Source: Hippophae tibetana (taxonomy: Eukaryota > Streptophyta > Magnoliopsida > Rosales > Elaeagnaceae). From it: 64,000 nt of DNA. The translations under genes were made by a program, and so were the position numbers. Shown piece after piece: positions 45,731 through 58,287 of the stretch (its first letter is position 1; every line of letters starts with the position of its first letter). The stretch is from NCBI GenBank assembly GCA_037013495.1, contig CM072802.1, positions 47,034,501 to 47,098,500 of the forward strand, written 5' to 3'. The notes under the pieces are model-generated. The model made no database searches. It saw nothing but the letters and a program-made list of their open reading frames with translations, and was not told the origin of the DNA.

Positions 45731-48700
45731 ATGGGAGATGCTGAAGATAGGCGGAAAAAGATGAAAGAATATACAATGCCAATCATTGGCAATGTAACTT
45801 CCGGTATCCAATTACAAGAGGCTGCAAGGAATTATGAATTGAAAAAGATTCATTATTCTTTGTTGCCTTCCTTTTACGGTATCCCTAATGAAGACCCTTT
45901 AAATTTCATTCGAGAATTCTATGCTATTGTCCAAACCTTTCCACTACATGCAATTAATGAAGATCAACTTAGGATGAGGTGTTTTCCTTACACTCTCAAA
46001 GATAAAGCTTGGTCATGGTTCATTACTCTACAGTCAGGTTCGCTTAAAACTTGGGAGGCAGTCTATGAAATTTTTATGGGTAGGTTCTATTCCCATCAAA
46101 AGACTGTTGATCTAAGAAAAAAGATAGCAACATTTTCTCAAATGTATGAAGAGCCCTTTCATGAAGCTTGGGAACGATTCAAACTCCTTTTCATTCAATG
46201 TCAAAATCATAGCTTTCCATTACAGCTACAAAACCAATTCTTTTACGATGGATTGACACTACAGAGTCAATACATGGTTGATAATGCTGCTGGAGGTGCT
46301 GTACGAGAAAAGACCGCAGAGGAAACCTATAATCTCTATGAGCTATTGGGTTCTAATTCCCAACAAAGAGGTGGTAGAAGGAAAGCAAAGGTCAATGAAG
46401 TCGGCTCTGATAATGAGATAACCTTGCAACTTGCTGAATTGACTAAACAAGTGAAATTCCTCACTTCCCACCAAATTTCAAATCAAGAGGTATGTGAAGT
46501 GTGTTGTTCAATTGGGCATGGTACTCATAATTGTTCAAATACTTGTGATTCTAGTGTCGATGCCATAGAGGAAGTCCAATCTTTTCAAAGGTATCATCCA
46601 AACACCTATAATCACCCAGCCTACACCCAATATCCAACACTAAGGTCGGATAACAACCACCCTTACCCACCAAGCCAATCTTTTAAACCAACCTTAGAAG
46701 ATAGCTTGAATGCTTTTATTCAAGTTAGTCGTGACAACCAATTGATGACTAATCAAAGGTTGAACACCATGGAGGCTTCGGTTAAAAGAATTGAATCTAA
46801 AGTTGGGCAACTGGCTGAACAAATGCAAAAGAAAGAACCAGGAAAGTTGCCCAGTCAACCAGAACAAGCAAAGGATGTTAGAACCCTTCGAAGTGGTAAG
46901 GTAGTCAATACCAATTTACCTGAAATCTCTAACAATCTACCTTGTAGTTCAGGTAACAAAGAAGGCGATACTCTAATCTCGCAAAAAGGAGAAACAAGTG
47001 TTAAACTTAACAAGCCTTCTGAAAAACTCATTGGGGGGTCATCTGACACCCCCAAAATTCAAAAGACAACAGAACCACACCAGATACAAGTACCTTTTCC
47101 CCACCGGTTAAAAGAGTCCAAACAAGATAAGCAATTCAATGATCTTTTTAATATGCTCTCTAAAGTAAATATCAATTTACCATTATTAGAAGTGATCATG
47201 AATGTGCCCTCATATGCCAAATTTTTCAAAGAGTTGAACACTAAGAAAAGGAGGTATGAACTGAATGAACGAGTAGTAGTATCAGAAATTTCTAGCGCTG
47301 TACTTCAGCACAAACTACCCCCTAAGTTGAAAGACCCTGGAAGTTTTATTATAAACATAACTATGGGGGATAGGAAGGTTGCTAAAGCAATGCTTGATTT
47401 AGGTGCTAGTATAAATTTGATGCCCTACTCTATATTCTTACAACTCAATCTAGGGGATTTAAAACCCACAACTATGTCCCTTCAACTTGCAGATAGATCT
47501 CTTAAATATCCAGAGGGAATAGTTGAGGATGTTTTGGTACAGGTAGACAAACTGATAATACCTGTTGACTTTGTGGTTCTGGATATGCAAGAAAATCCAG
47601 CATTGGACAGAGAGCACACAATATTGCTTGGTAGACCATTTATGGCAACTACTAAAACTATTATTGATGTCCAAGATGGAAATTTGACAATGACAGTCTT
47701 AGGAGAGACTGTTCATTTTAAAGTTTTTGATTCTTCACCTTTCCCTTCTATTTCTGCCATTGATGAAATATTCGATGTTGATCCTTTGGATAATCTTGTC
47801 CAAAACACCTTTTTCCGAACCAGAATAGAGGACAAGCTTGAAACCGTTCTTACACTTGAAAAGGTTGAAGAAGATTTAGATGAGGAAATAAAGGGGTACC
47901 TTGAACAACTAGACAATAATGAAGTGATGACAAAATCTAGTACACTTTTAAATCTACCCAGTTCTTCATCTATTAAAGAGGCCAATCCACCTGAACTTGA
48001 ACTCAAAGACTTACCTGAGCACTTAAAATATGTGTTTTTGGGAGAAGGGGAAACTTATCCAGTGATAATTTCTTCAACCTTGACCAAACCACAAGAAAAG
48101 GAACTCATCAAAGTGCTTAAACAGTTTAAGAAATCTATAGGTTGGAGTATAGGGGATATAAGAGGCATTAGTCCAACAATGTGTATGCACAAGATCAACT
48201 TGGAGGACGGTGCTAAACCTGTACGAGAGGCCCAAAGAAGACTAAACCCAAACATGCAAGAGGTAGTTAAGAAGGAAATTCTTAAATTATTAGAAGAAGG
48301 GATTATCTACCCTATTGCAGATAGTAAGTGGGTTAGTCCAGTGCATGTGGTACCAAAGAAATCTGGGATAACAGTTGTTAAGAATGACAAAAGTGAATTA
48401 GTGCCCACTAGAATAATCACTGGATGGAGAATGTGTATAGATTTTAGGAAACTAAATTTATATACGAAAAAGGATCACTTTCCTCTTCCATTCATTGATC
48501 AAATGTTGGAAAGATTAGCTGGGCACGAATTTTACTGTTTTTTGGATGGACTGTCTGGATATTATCAAGTACCCATAGCACCAGAAGATCAGGAAAAGAC
48601 CACATTTACATGTCCTTTTGGGACATTTGCTTTTCGCAGAATGCCATTTGGGTTATGCAATGCCCCTGCCACGTTCCAGAGATGCATGATATCCATTTTC

Positions 48701-50902
48701 TCGGACATGGTGGAAAAATTCATTGAGATTTTCATGGACGATTTCTCTGTCTTTGGGAACTCATTTGATGATTGCTTACATAAATTGACTTTGGTTTTAG
48801 AAAGATGCATTGAATGCAATCTAACCCTTAGTTGGGAGAAAAGTCATTTTATGGTTCAACAAGGGATAGTTTTAGGACATATAATTTCAAACAAGGGTAT
48901 TGAAGTTGATAAGGCAAAAGTTGAATTGATATCCAAACTACCTCCCCCTACATCTGTGAAGGGGATAAGAAGCTTCTTGGGACATGCAGGATTCTACAGA
49001 CGATTTATTAAAGATTTCTCTAAAATAAGTCGTCCATTATGTAACTTGCTATCCAAAGATGCTGATTTTGATTTCAACAATGACTGCCTTACTTCCTTTA
49101 ATACCTTGAAAGAGAAACTCACATCTACCCCTGTTATAATGGCACCAAACTGGTCTTTACCCTTTGAAATAATGTGTGATGCTTCTGATTATGCAATAGG
49201 AGCAGTCCTGGGACAAAGAGTGGATAAGCGTTTACATGTCATCTACTATGCTAGCAAAACACTCAATGATGCCCAGATGAATTACACCACCACTGAAAAG
49301 GAATTCTTGGCTATAGTATTCTCTTTAGACAAATTTCGGTCTTATTTAGTAGGATCTAAAGTGATTGTGCATTCTGATCATGCTGCTTTAAGATACCTAT
49401 TGAGTAAACCAAATGCCAAGCCAAGATTAATCAGGTGGGTCTTACTCTTACAAGAATTTGACCTAGAAATCAAGGATAAGAAAGGCAGTGAAAACTTAGT
49501 AGCTGACCATTTGTCTAGGTTAATTTCTGACTTTAATTCTCTTAAAGATGAGAGTAATGACGATATAGTTGAAACCTTTCCTGATGAACAGTTATTTTTC
49601 ATAGGTCCGAACCCATGGTACGCTGATATTGTAAACTATCTTGCCACTGGTGTTTTGCGACCTAACACTTCATATCAGGAGAAGAAAAGGTTTTTTAAAA
49701 CTATTAAGGACTATTTCTGGGATGACCCTTATTTATACAAGATTGGTCAAGATCAAGTCATCCGGAGATGTGTACCTGAAGAAGAACATAAGAGCATTCT
49801 GACTTTTTGTCATGAACTTCATTGTGGGGGTCATTTTGGAGGAGAAAAGACAGCCCGTAAGATATTACAGTCTGGATTCTTTTGGCCCACTCTTTTTAAA
49901 GATGCTCATATGTTTTGTGCACAATGTGATAGATTTCAAAGAACAGGAAACATAAGCAAAAGAGATGAAATGCCTTTGACATCTAATTTAGTTGTTGAAC
50001 TCTTTGACGTATGGGGGATTGACTTTATGGGTCCTTTTCCCCCATCTAATGGTTTTCAATACATTTTGGTTGCTGTGGATTATGTGTCCAAGTGGGTAGA
50101 AGCTATCCCCACCAAAACCAATGATGCTAATGTTGTTGTGAAATTCTTGAAAGATTTCATATTCAGTAGGTTCGGAACGCCTAGAGCTATAATAAGTGAT
50201 GGAGGTAGCCATTTTTGTAACAAACTCTTTGATGGAGTACTAAACAAGTACAACATCACACATAAGGTAGCTACTCCATATCATCCTCAAACTTCCGGAT
50301 TAGTGGAAGTAAGTAATAGGCAAATCAAGGGAATACTGGAACGCACTGTGCGTCCTTCAAGGAAGGATTGGGCATTTAAGTTAAATGATGCCTTATGGGC
50401 ATACCGCACCGCTTACAAAACACCTATTGGGATGAGCCCTTACCGGTTAATCTTTGGGAAAGCGTGCCACCTTCCAGTTGAACTTGAACACAAGGCTTAT
50501 TGGGCAATTAAAGAGCTAAACATGGATTTAGATAAAGCAGGTGAAAAACGAGTACTCCAGCTTCATGAGTTGGAAGAAATTAGGAATGAAGCCTATGAGA
50601 ATGCCAAATTATACAAGGAGCGTACTAAGCGCTATCATGACAAGAGGCTAGTTCCTAAAACTTTTCACCCTGGAATGAAAGTTCTTTTATTTAACTCTCG
50701 TTTGAGATTGTTTCCAGGAAAGCTAAGATCAAGATGGGATGGACCATTCAAAATAGTTCAGGTATCTGAACATGGAGTGGTAGAACTATTGGACTCCAAG
50801 ACACAAAAAACGTTCAAAGTTAATGGCCATCGTGTCAAGCCTTATGTGGAAGAACCGAACAACATTGCTGAAATGGATTGCATTTGGCTGAGTAACCCTT
50901 AG
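45731..50902 (+). CDS. gag-pol: Gag-Pol polyprotein, Athila lineage
   Basis: 1723 residues in one open frame. Capsid about 20-220; CCHC knuckle C255-X2-C258-X4-H263-X4-C268; aspartic protease with D556 in [13 protein letters not shown] about 830-1080 with MCIDFRKLN (901) and FMDD (D1003, D1004); RNase H from about 1140 with D1150 in [10 protein letters not shown]; integrase zinc domain H1364, H1368, C1396, C1399; DD35E triad D1431, D1490, E1526; C-terminal [12 protein letters not shown]...[11 protein letters not shown] without a chromodomain. The [15 protein letters not shown]-type Gag, tRNA-Asp PBS and [18 protein letters not shown] point to Athila. No stop or frameshift between Gag and Pol, so the Gag to Pol ratio is not set by recoding, which may be why a separate gag1 exists. 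Confidence 0.97.
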   Translation: MGDAEDRRKKMKEYTMPIIGNVTSGIQLQEAARNYELKKIHYSLLPSFYGIPNEDPLNFIREFYAIVQTFPLHAINEDQLRMRCFPYTLKDKAWSWFITLQSGSLKTWEAVYEIFMGRFYSHQKTVDLRKKIATFSQMYEEPFHEAWERFKLLFIQCQNHSFPLQLQNQFFYDGLTLQSQYMVDNAAGGAVREKTAEETYNLYELLGSNSQQRGGRRKAKVNEVGSDNEITLQLAELTKQVKFLTSHQISNQEVCEVCCSIGHGTHNCSNTCDSSVDAIEEVQSFQRYHPNTYNHPAYTQYPTLRSDNNHPYPPSQSFKPTLEDSLNAFIQVSRDNQLMTNQRLNTMEASVKRIESKVGQLAEQMQKKEPGKLPSQPEQAKDVRTLRSGKVVNTNLPEISNNLPCSSGNKEGDTLISQKGETSVKLNKPSEKLIGGSSDTPKIQKTTEPHQIQVPFPHRLKESKQDKQFNDLFNMLSKVNINLPLLEVIMNVPSYAKFFKELNTKKRRYELNERVVVSEISSAVLQHKLPPKLKDPGSFIINITMGDRKVAKAMLDLGASINLMPYSIFLQLNLGDLKPTTMSLQLADRSLKYPEGIVEDVLVQVDKLIIPVDFVVLDMQENPALDREHTILLGRPFMATTKTIIDVQDGNLTMTVLGETVHFKVFDSSPFPSISAIDEIFDVDPLDNLVQNTFFRTRIEDKLETVLTLEKVEEDLDEEIKGYLEQLDNNEVMTKSSTLLNLPSSSSIKEANPPELELKDLPEHLKYVFLGEGETYPVIISSTLTKPQEKELIKVLKQFKKSIGWSIGDIRGISPTMCMHKINLEDGAKPVREAQRRLNPNMQEVVKKEILKLLEEGIIYPIADSKWVSPVHVVPKKSGITVVKNDKSELVPTRIITGWRMCIDFRKLNLYTKKDHFPLPFIDQMLERLAGHEFYCFLDGLSGYYQVPIAPEDQEKTTFTCPFGTFAFRRMPFGLCNAPATFQRCMISIFSDMVEKFIEIFMDDFSVFGNSFDDCLHKLTLVLERCIECNLTLSWEKSHFMVQQGIVLGHIISNKGIEVDKAKVELISKLPPPTSVKGIRSFLGHAGFYRRFIKDFSKISRPLCNLLSKDADFDFNNDCLTSFNTLKEKLTSTPVIMAPNWSLPFEIMCDASDYAIGAVLGQRVDKRLHVIYYASKTLNDAQMNYTTTEKEFLAIVFSLDKFRSYLVGSKVIVHSDHAALRYLLSKPNAKPRLIRWVLLLQEFDLEIKDKKGSENLVADHLSRLISDFNSLKDESNDDIVETFPDEQLFFIGPNPWYADIVNYLATGVLRPNTSYQEKKRFFKTIKDYFWDDPYLYKIGQDQVIRRCVPEEEHKSILTFCHELHCGGHFGGEKTARKILQSGFFWPTLFKDAHMFCAQCDRFQRTGNISKRDEMPLTSNLVVELFDVWGIDFMGPFPPSNGFQYILVAVDYVSKWVEAIPTKTNDANVVVKFLKDFIFSRFGTPRAIISDGGSHFCNKLFDGVLNKYNITHKVATPYHPQTSGLVEVSNRQIKGILERTVRPSRKDWAFKLNDALWAYRTAYKTPIGMSPYRLIFGKACHLPVELEHKAYWAIKELNMDLDKAGEKRVLQLHELEEIRNEAYENAKLYKERTKRYHDKRLVPKTFHPGMKVLLFNSRLRLFPGKLRSRWDGPFKIVQVSEHGVVELLDSKTQKTFKVNGHRVKPYVEEPNNIAEMDCIWLSNP

Positions 50903-50914
50903 CACCAAAAAGAT

Positions 50915-50963
50915 ACGTCTTGCTAAGACGTTAAACTAAGCGCTGGATGGGAGGCAACCCATC
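50915..50963 (+). other. Post-pol hairpin pair
   Basis: ACGTCTT-GCT-AAGACGT at 50915-50931 and GATGGG-AGGCAA-CCCATC at 50946-50963, starting 12 bp after the pol stop. Identical to 1926-1974 and related to the pair after gag1. Confidence 0.7.
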
Positions 50964-52828
50964 ATGTTAGGTAATTTTTTTTTATTGTTATTTGTTTTAT
51001 TTACTTAATTTTATTGTTTATTTTAGTTTACTTGTATGTGAATAATTTTTAAATTTGTTAAAACTAAAATATTTGTTGAGATGTTAAGAGTTCACAGCGA
51101 TCTGTCTGTATACACTTTAATGATGAATATGATGGATGCACCTGCATTTCTTCATTACTACTTACACATTCTCAAGAAATAGGTAATCTTTCTCCTCTTT
51201 TCTCTTTATCTTTAATTTGCAGTTGTTACATTGAGGACAATGTAAGTTCTAGGTTGGGGGTGGTGAAAAGTTACCATGCTATATATATAAAAATAAAAAA
51301 ATAAAAAAAATTCTCACAAAAATTTATCTTTTCTTTAAATCAAATTTAAGTAAATAGTTAAGTCTTTGGTACTGTTAGATTAATTTTTGAAAACATATCA
51401 TGAAATATTGTGTAATTATTTTTGATAATTAGTTAGTTTTTGTCATAACTAGTATTTCTTGATAAAATGTGGAAATTAGATTAAACCCAAAATCGGTATT
51501 TATGAATTTTGTTTTAGTGGAGACTACCCTTGTGAGATATAATTTGAGCCTAATTTCTTTTATTCAGAGTGAAATATATATTTTTTCTACTCCAAACACA
51601 TTTCTTATTTATTCAAAAAGTTTAGATGATCTCTATAGGTATTAGCATTGAATGTATGAATTTTTTTCATCTTAATAGAGTATCATATATTTTTTATTAT
51701 TATTTTTCGTTTAGATTAAACGATTTGAGTAGAAATTGATAGTATATGCTTATATCTCATTCATGCATGACTGCTACAAAAACAAAAAGACATATCTGGG
51801 GTTACCTAAACCGAGATCAAACAGAAAAGACACAAAATTAACCACTCACCAAAATCCAAAAAAATGTACAATCTGTACATGGGTTGACTCTCTAAAAAAA
51901 AAATAATACATATATTGAAAAATATCTACAGAAAAAAAAAAATAAAAAAAAAATAGAGAGATAAAAAATAGTATCATCTACATACTATGACCCACATTGC
52001 CTACAAAGTTGTGAGTAAAGGCTAATTACAAAAGAAAGATATAGGAAGTAATTCCCTAAAAAGTCATTGCAATTTCTTCATTTGTAAAAGCATATATCTT
52101 GAAATTCTTTCTTAATGAGTTTGATTTATGCATGAAAATAATTTTTGTATATGATATCTTTATAATTTATACATTCGATTCCTTTCATGAGATCAATGTT
52201 AAAATAACACTTTGAGCCTTTATTCTTTATACATATGCGAACATATTAGTTCATTTCTATACATCAACTCTTTCGCATATAAATTAGTATGAGTGTTTGA
52301 ACCCATAGGATTCAGTGCTTTGAGAGTATTGACTTGTGAGGAATAGAGTCGAAGCGAATACTGATTCATAACACTGAAATTGGGTAAAATTAAATTGATA
52401 CATTTTTGAAATGAAATATGAAAATGATTTTCGACTAATTATTATAATAAAATCATGATTGTTTAAAGAGATTAAAATAACTTATGCTTGAGATTTCAAT
52501 TATGATCTTAAAAGAGATTAAAAAGTATGAGATATTTTTGTGATATGTTGTGTTCTTTTACTCTTAAATTAATTTTTGATTGTGTTGTAATTTTAATTTT
52601 TGATTTGATTGTTTTTATCTTTACATTTAGTTCAATGTTTGTGGGTATCATTACTGAAAACCCTCACGAGACTCAAACTCGTCCACTAGAGCAACCTAGG
52701 GGTTTAACGGCTTGTTGCATAGGCTAAATGCAACCGTTTCAATCCACGAAAGTGATTTAGGATAGTTTAATTTTTAGCTTTTATCGCTTCTCTTGCTAAG
52801 AGACTAGCAAGAACCTGGTTGGGGGTTG
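50964..52828 (+). other. Non-coding 3' region and PPT of intact Athila element
   Basis: About 1.9 kb without a credible ORF, at the position where some Athila elements carry an envelope-like gene. It holds an internal PPT-like GGTTGGGGGT at 51252-51261 and the terminal PPT ending at 52828 (GGTTGGGGGT at 52817-52826). It is homologous to 1975-3502 in the coding-less derivative. Confidence 0.75.
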
Positions 52829-54876
52829 TGATGAGTGCTCAAAAAGCACTAAAATAACCATGATTTTATGTACCTTAATTGATTAAAAATACATATATTT
52901 ATATGTTTTATCATATATTTATATAAATTTGTCTTTTTCGGAATCACGGGTATTTTTATTGTTTTTCAGGTATTTTGGCTTAAAAACGCAATGTAAAGAC
53001 TCAAAGAGGAATATTTGAAGCAATACATCACAAATATATCAACAAATAAGTGAGAAAAGGTCAACAAACATGGAAAAATCGGACGAAATGGGTCGAAAAG
53101 GTCAAAAATGTCAAAAAGATGGAAATTGCGCGCCGCAGCCCAGCCGTGCGCGCAGCCCAGCGCCCAGCCGCGCACGCCCCAGCGCCCAGCCGCGCGCGCC
53201 CCAGCGCCCATTCCGCGCGCGCCCGCGCGCGCTGGCATGCCAAGCTGCGCGCAGCGCAGCGCGCTGGCACTGTTCACGCGCGCCGAGCTGCGCGCAGCGC
53301 CCCAGCAGCCCCCCTCCGCGCGCCCAACGCGTTTTCGCCCCATTTTTCACGTGCAGCCGCCCCTGTGACGTCATGCTGACGTCATTGATGACATCAGCAA
53401 TTCCAATACGCGTTTTTACATTTTTTAACATTTTTTTACTCATTTTTTCTCTCCATCCTCACCTATAAATACCCCCCTTCCATTCACTTCAAAACACACC
53501 TTCAAAACTCACTTCTCTCTTCTTTCTTTCTCTCATTTCTTAGTTTTTAGTTTCTCTTAGTTTCTTTCTAAGTTTCTAAGCTTTTCTTAGTTTTTCTCTT
53601 AGTTTTTAGTTCAATTCTCTTAGGTTTAGTGTTCTTCTCTTTTTGAGAGGAACTTGTAATGTTTTTGTAATAATTTAGATTTTTGATTCAATATATGGAA
53701 GTGCAAATTCTGCTCGGAGGTTTTCTAGCAACGGGAATAGCGTCGAAGTTCTGTAAGGATTTTATTTTCTTTACAGTTATTTTTATGCTTTATTCTTACA
53801 TGTTATATTCAACTTGTCTGTGGTTAAATTTAACTATGCTAGCTGTTTAGTAAAAATGATGTAATAACGACGTTGTTATGCTTGCGAAATATTAAATAGG
53901 TAAAAATCTTTAAAATGAATTGATTTTGTTTTTATTCAAGATTTTATATTAAGAATGTTAGAGAGAAATATATTGTTTTTCATTACAAACTTAAACCCGA
54001 AAATTAGATTTTAAGGTTTAGTTATCCGGTCTAATTTAGAGTAGTGCTCTTTTATTTGTTGGTACAATCGCCCGGTAGTTAGAGTGAAACTCTATTTCAA
54101 AAGTTTTTATAAGAATTATTATGTGAAAATGTATTGACAACATGTTTTCAATAGTGGTTTTAAAACTTGAAAGTTAGTACTCGGATAATTAAATTCTTAA
54201 GTTTAATTTGGACACCTTGAATAATGTTTAAATTGTCTAACCCCACCAAAGGTGGCATTTAAATGGTTCATTTTCAATCTTTTAGAAAAAGGAATTAATT
54301 TAATTAAGCATATTAGTTATCAACCCCACCCATAGGTGTTAATTGATTTGTTTAGTTAACAAAGAATATCTAACCCCACCAAAGGTGGTATTTATATAAA
54401 AAAGAGAGAATCAATAAAATATCAATTTATATCTTTAATAACCTAGTTAATATGAGCAAGCATAATTAATTTAGTTATTATATCCATAAATACTCCGCTA
54501 ATATAAATGATAAAAATTTGCATGAATATTTATTGAATCCGTATATATGTTTATTTTTAGATAATTATTTATTGAATTTGTATCTATGTTTATTTTTATG
54601 TTATTAGACTATATTTAATTAATCTGTATATATGTTTATTTTATGTTATTAGATTAGGAACACAAAAACCAAACTATCGTGACAGGATGTTTAGGATTTA
54701 ATTTCGTTTTTAAAAGTTTGAATAATAAATTAAAAACCACATACATTCCTTCCTTAGATCGACCTTGGGAGTATACTTATCATTTTCTTCGAAATGATTC
54801 GTGCACTTGCGAGAGTTTTATAAATATTAAAACCAAAGTATTTGCGGGAATCGGCGATGCCGGTTTTCGTTCATCA
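52829..54876 (+). mobile_element. 3' LTR of intact Athila element
   Basis: 2048 bp, near-identical to 41141-43200, with TATAAATA at 53464-53471 and TGACGTCA at 53366 and 53377. The GC-rich segment (53130-53340) is rearranged relative to the 5' LTR, with an extra GCATGCCAAGCTGCGCGCAG block and a missing CAGCGACAGCCC block. Confidence 0.96.
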
Positions 54877-54881
54877 CTAAC

Positions 54882-54990
54882 ATCTGACCGAGGTGGGTCG
54901 TTCGACCTCTTCAACTTGTTAGGGTGCCCTACCTAATTTATTTATCTAGGTGTGCAGCCCCTGATGCCCATTATAAGAGGAAGATCTTGT
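54882..54990. repeat. Tandem repeat array in 3' region of Tat element D (right part)
   Basis: Remainder of the third unit: ATCTGACCGAGGTGGGTCGT, CGACCTCTTCAACTTGTTAG and TTTATTTATCTAGGTG. Unit identity to 40825-40960 and 41000-41110 is high. Confidence 0.8.
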
Positions 54991-55112
54991 ATAAATGATC
55001 AATTGCTGCAAAACAATTATTTCATATATACACGTCATGTGTCGCTGCTAAAAAAAAAGATATGTGTGTATTATTGTTTTTAGAAATGGTATCTTTTTAA
55101 GTGTCTAGCATT

Positions 55113-58100
55113 CTAGTTTATGCCCTCTTCCTTTCCTTTGATGCATTTCAATAAGTAGGCCCTTCCTAGCATTATCTCCATTATTTTATAAGGTCCCGCC
55201 CAATTGGCACTCATTTTACCGACCATCCATTCTTTTTTGCTGAGGAAAACCCTTTTGAGAACCCAATCACCCCTAGAAAATGTTTTGAATCGCATGGTTT
55301 TGTTGTAGTATTATGATATTTTTCGATCACCCTTCTGAAAGCTTCATCCCTTTTTTCCTCTGGTAAGGTGAGCTCGACTGTTTTTCTTATCTCGTTTTGT
55401 TCCTCTATTAGGATTGATCTAAGGGTAGGGATTGTTACTTCGATAGATATGACCGCTTCGGTTCCATATACTACGGAGAAAAGGGTCTCGTTTGTGCTTT
55501 CACGAGCGTTTGTTCTAGCAACCAATAACGCTCTTGGTAACTCTTCCACCCATCTCCTTTTGGCCCTGTCCAACTTTTTCTTTAATAAATTGATGAGTAA
55601 CTTATTGGAGGACTCTGCTTGACCATTGGCCTGGGGATAATAGGGTGTTGAATGGCCTATCTTGATATTATATTTGAGAGCGAATGTTTTTATTTTTTGA
55701 GCCGTGAATTGCCGCTCGTTATCTATAACAAGCTCTTTAGGGAGACTGAATCAACAAATTATGGATTTTCATATGAATTTGATCACCTTCTCCTATCAAA
55801 TTCTTGCTAGGGCTTCTAATTCGATCCATTTTGAAAAATAATCGGTTGCAACCAAGAGAAACTTTTTCTAGCTCTTGCCTATGGGTAATGGCCCTACAAT
55901 ATCAAGTCCTCATTTCTAGAAAGGCCAAGGACTCACTACTCCCACCATAGCATTGTGGGTTAGGGGGCTAAATCTTTAGCATTTGTGACATTTCTGAGCG
56001 TATTTAACACAATTGTTCACTATAGTGGGCCAATAATAACAATGTCTCATAATTTACTGGGATAATCTTCTACCACTAGAGTGCAAACCGCAATCTCCCA
56101 CGTGTGCTTCAGACATTATTCTTTTGGCTTCTTCTATGGCTATGCATAGGAGGTTGGGAGCGAGTGGGGTTTTACGGTGCTGTTTGCTCGCCTTGATCAT
56201 ATACCGGCCTACTTTAGCTTCAATTTGCTTCGCAGTCGAGCATTCTTCATGTATGTCTCCTCTATCCAAGAAATTATAGATCAAAGTGTACCATGTGGTA
56301 GAGTACGTATCCGATCATTCTTTCGGCCTCTTCCATAGACACCTCTGCTAGCATTGTTACTGATACTACCCGTTCTTGCTTAGTGTCCCTTATTGATGCC
56401 AAGGTTTCTAAGGCATCAGCATGATAGTTCTCATTTTGAGTTATTTGTTCGATCTTAAACTCTGACAATTTGGAGCACTCGCATTTTATTCTCTCCAAGT
56501 ATGTTTTTCATTTTCCTATCCCTTGTTGTTTTCCCATAAATTAATTGACTACGAGCCTGGAGTCACTACGTAGGGTAATTCTCATACTCTGCGATGTTGT
56601 TGGTTGCCTGAAAATCAAGGCTGACTACGTACTCAAATTAGTTGTCGTCCTTATCTACAAATACCTACCAGATTGGGGCATTTTTTGGTCAACTGTACAT
56701 GCCTCCACGGTTTCTGTTGTGTCGATGACCTTGGGACCATTGGTGAATTCGGCCCCAAATTCGTCCACAACCTGTCCTTTGATGGTTGCTCTGGCCATGT
56801 ATCTGATGTCGTACTCTCCCAACTATATGGCTATCTGAGCCAGTCTTCCTGTAACCTCTGGTTTTGTCATTACATTTTTGAGAGGGTGTAGTATGATTTT
56901 GTGCGAGCCGAAATAATGATTGAGTTTATGTGAGGAAATTTTGAGAGCAAAGGCAAGTTTGTCTATTATTGGGTATTTGCTTTAGGCCTCTCTTAAAATT
57001 TGGCTGACATAGTAGATATGGTGTTGAATTTTGTTCCTTTCTATTATTAGCACGACACTACACGTCTGATGTGTGACAGCCAAATATAAATAAAGAATCT
57101 CCCTTAGTAGTGGGATGGCCAGGACAAGGGATAACTATGGTATTTTTTTATTTCTTCGAAGGTTGTGCTACAGTCCTCGTTCCAAAAGCCATTCGTGCTA
57201 TTTCTTAGCATCTTGAAGAAGGGTATACACTTGTTTGTACACTTGTATAACCTTGAGATTAGTAGGTGGTTTCATGTTCATCAGTGCCTATATTTTGTTA
57301 GGATTGGCCTTGATTCCTTTTGCTGATATGAGGTACCCTAGGAATTTTCCTACAGCCACACCAAAAATACATTTTTTGGGTTAAGTTTCATACCATACCT
57401 TCGTAACATTTCGAATAATTCCTGTAGGTCTCTGATGTGGTCTAGGGGTTGAGCTGACTTAACCACCATATCATCAATGTATACTTCCAGGTTCCTACCC
57501 AACGGTCTTTCGAACATTTTGTTGACGAGGTGTTGATATTTTGCACCTGTATTTTTTAATCCAAATGGCATTCTTGTGTAGCAAAATTTTCCTTCTTCTG
57601 TTATGAAAGAAGTTTTTTCTTCATCCTTGGGGTACATTTTGATTTGATGATACCTAGAATATGCATCCAAGAATCTCATCAACCCAAATCTAGAAGAGGC
57701 ATATACCAATTGGTTAATGCTTGGAAGGGGGAAGCAGTCATTAGGGCATGCTTTGTTTAGATCAGTGAAGGCTACACACATGCGAGATGCATTACACGCC
57801 TTTTTTACTAGTACCACATTGACTTTCCTAATGACCCCTTCCATTTTAAGGGAAGCGATATGCTGTTTGATTGCCTCATTTTTCTCTCTATGGAACTTTC
57901 ATTTCTTATGTTGGATGGGTCTGGCTTCTGCGTCAATGTTTAGTCGGTGGGTTATGATTCGCGAATCAATTCCCGTTATGTTCGTAGGGGTCGACACAAA
58001 GATGTCTACATTGGCTTTTAGAAATGATAAGAGCTCCTCCTCGAGCTCTGTTGTTAAGTTGTCACTGATTTTCACCATGTGGCCCTTTCCCACCTTATCA

Positions 58101-58225
58101 ATTAGGACGTCTTTTACCTTATTCAAAAAGACCAGCCTCATTATGCTTTTATTCCTTGTTCGCCTTGGGGCTCCCTTCATTGTGGTAATATAACAATGTT
58201 GGGCATTCTCTTGATCTCCTCTCAA
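55113..58225 (-). pseudogene. pol remnant (RT, RNase H, integrase) of Tat element D
   Basis: On -: protease/RT linker (LLSFLKANVDIFVSTP, then RLNIDAEARPIQHKK, 58225-57899); RT (CVAFTDLNKACPNDCFPLPS, 57760; MPFGLKNTGAKYQHLVNKMF, 57560; EVYIDDMVVKS, 57480); RNase H end (NENYHADALETLAS, 56430); integrase zinc-domain remnant (MSEAHVGDCGLHSSGRRLS, 56090); integrase C-terminal half (PRALLVARTNARESTNETLF and VVYGTEAVISIEV, 55520) and a GPYKIMEIMLGRAYLL tail (55180). The DLNKACP and YQ.LVNKMF motifs are diagnostic of Tat. Frame broken in many places; RNase H is poorly preserved. Confidence 0.88.
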
Positions 58226-58287
58226 CTCTTCGGGGCCTTCAGCTATGGGGAATTTGATTACCTAGTAGATGGTGGACGGGACTGCTT

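Larger units (their letters stand above)
41141..54876 (+). mobile_element. Intact Athila-lineage LTR retrotransposon with two gag genes
   Basis: 13,736 bp, flanked by a perfect TSD CTAAC (41136-41140 and 54877-54881). Order: 5' LTR, tRNA-Asp PBS, 0.85-kb leader, free-standing gag, 0.32-kb spacer, gag-pol in one frame, 1.9-kb non-coding 3' region, PPT, 3' LTR. Both reading frames are open, LTRs are almost identical, and all catalytic residues are present, so it is a recent and probably competent insertion. It sits in a tandem repeat of Tat element D. Confidence 0.95.

Noticed and set aside
50964..52816. Envelope-like gene downstream of Athila pol
   Set aside because: No ORF longer than about 66 codons in this region, and no signal peptide or transmembrane run of credible length.
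56545..56891. Plus-strand ORFs inside element D pol (also 57717-58193 and 58990-59290)
   Set aside because: They are shadows of the minus-strand Tat pol/gag pseudogenes, whose motifs are clear on the other strand.
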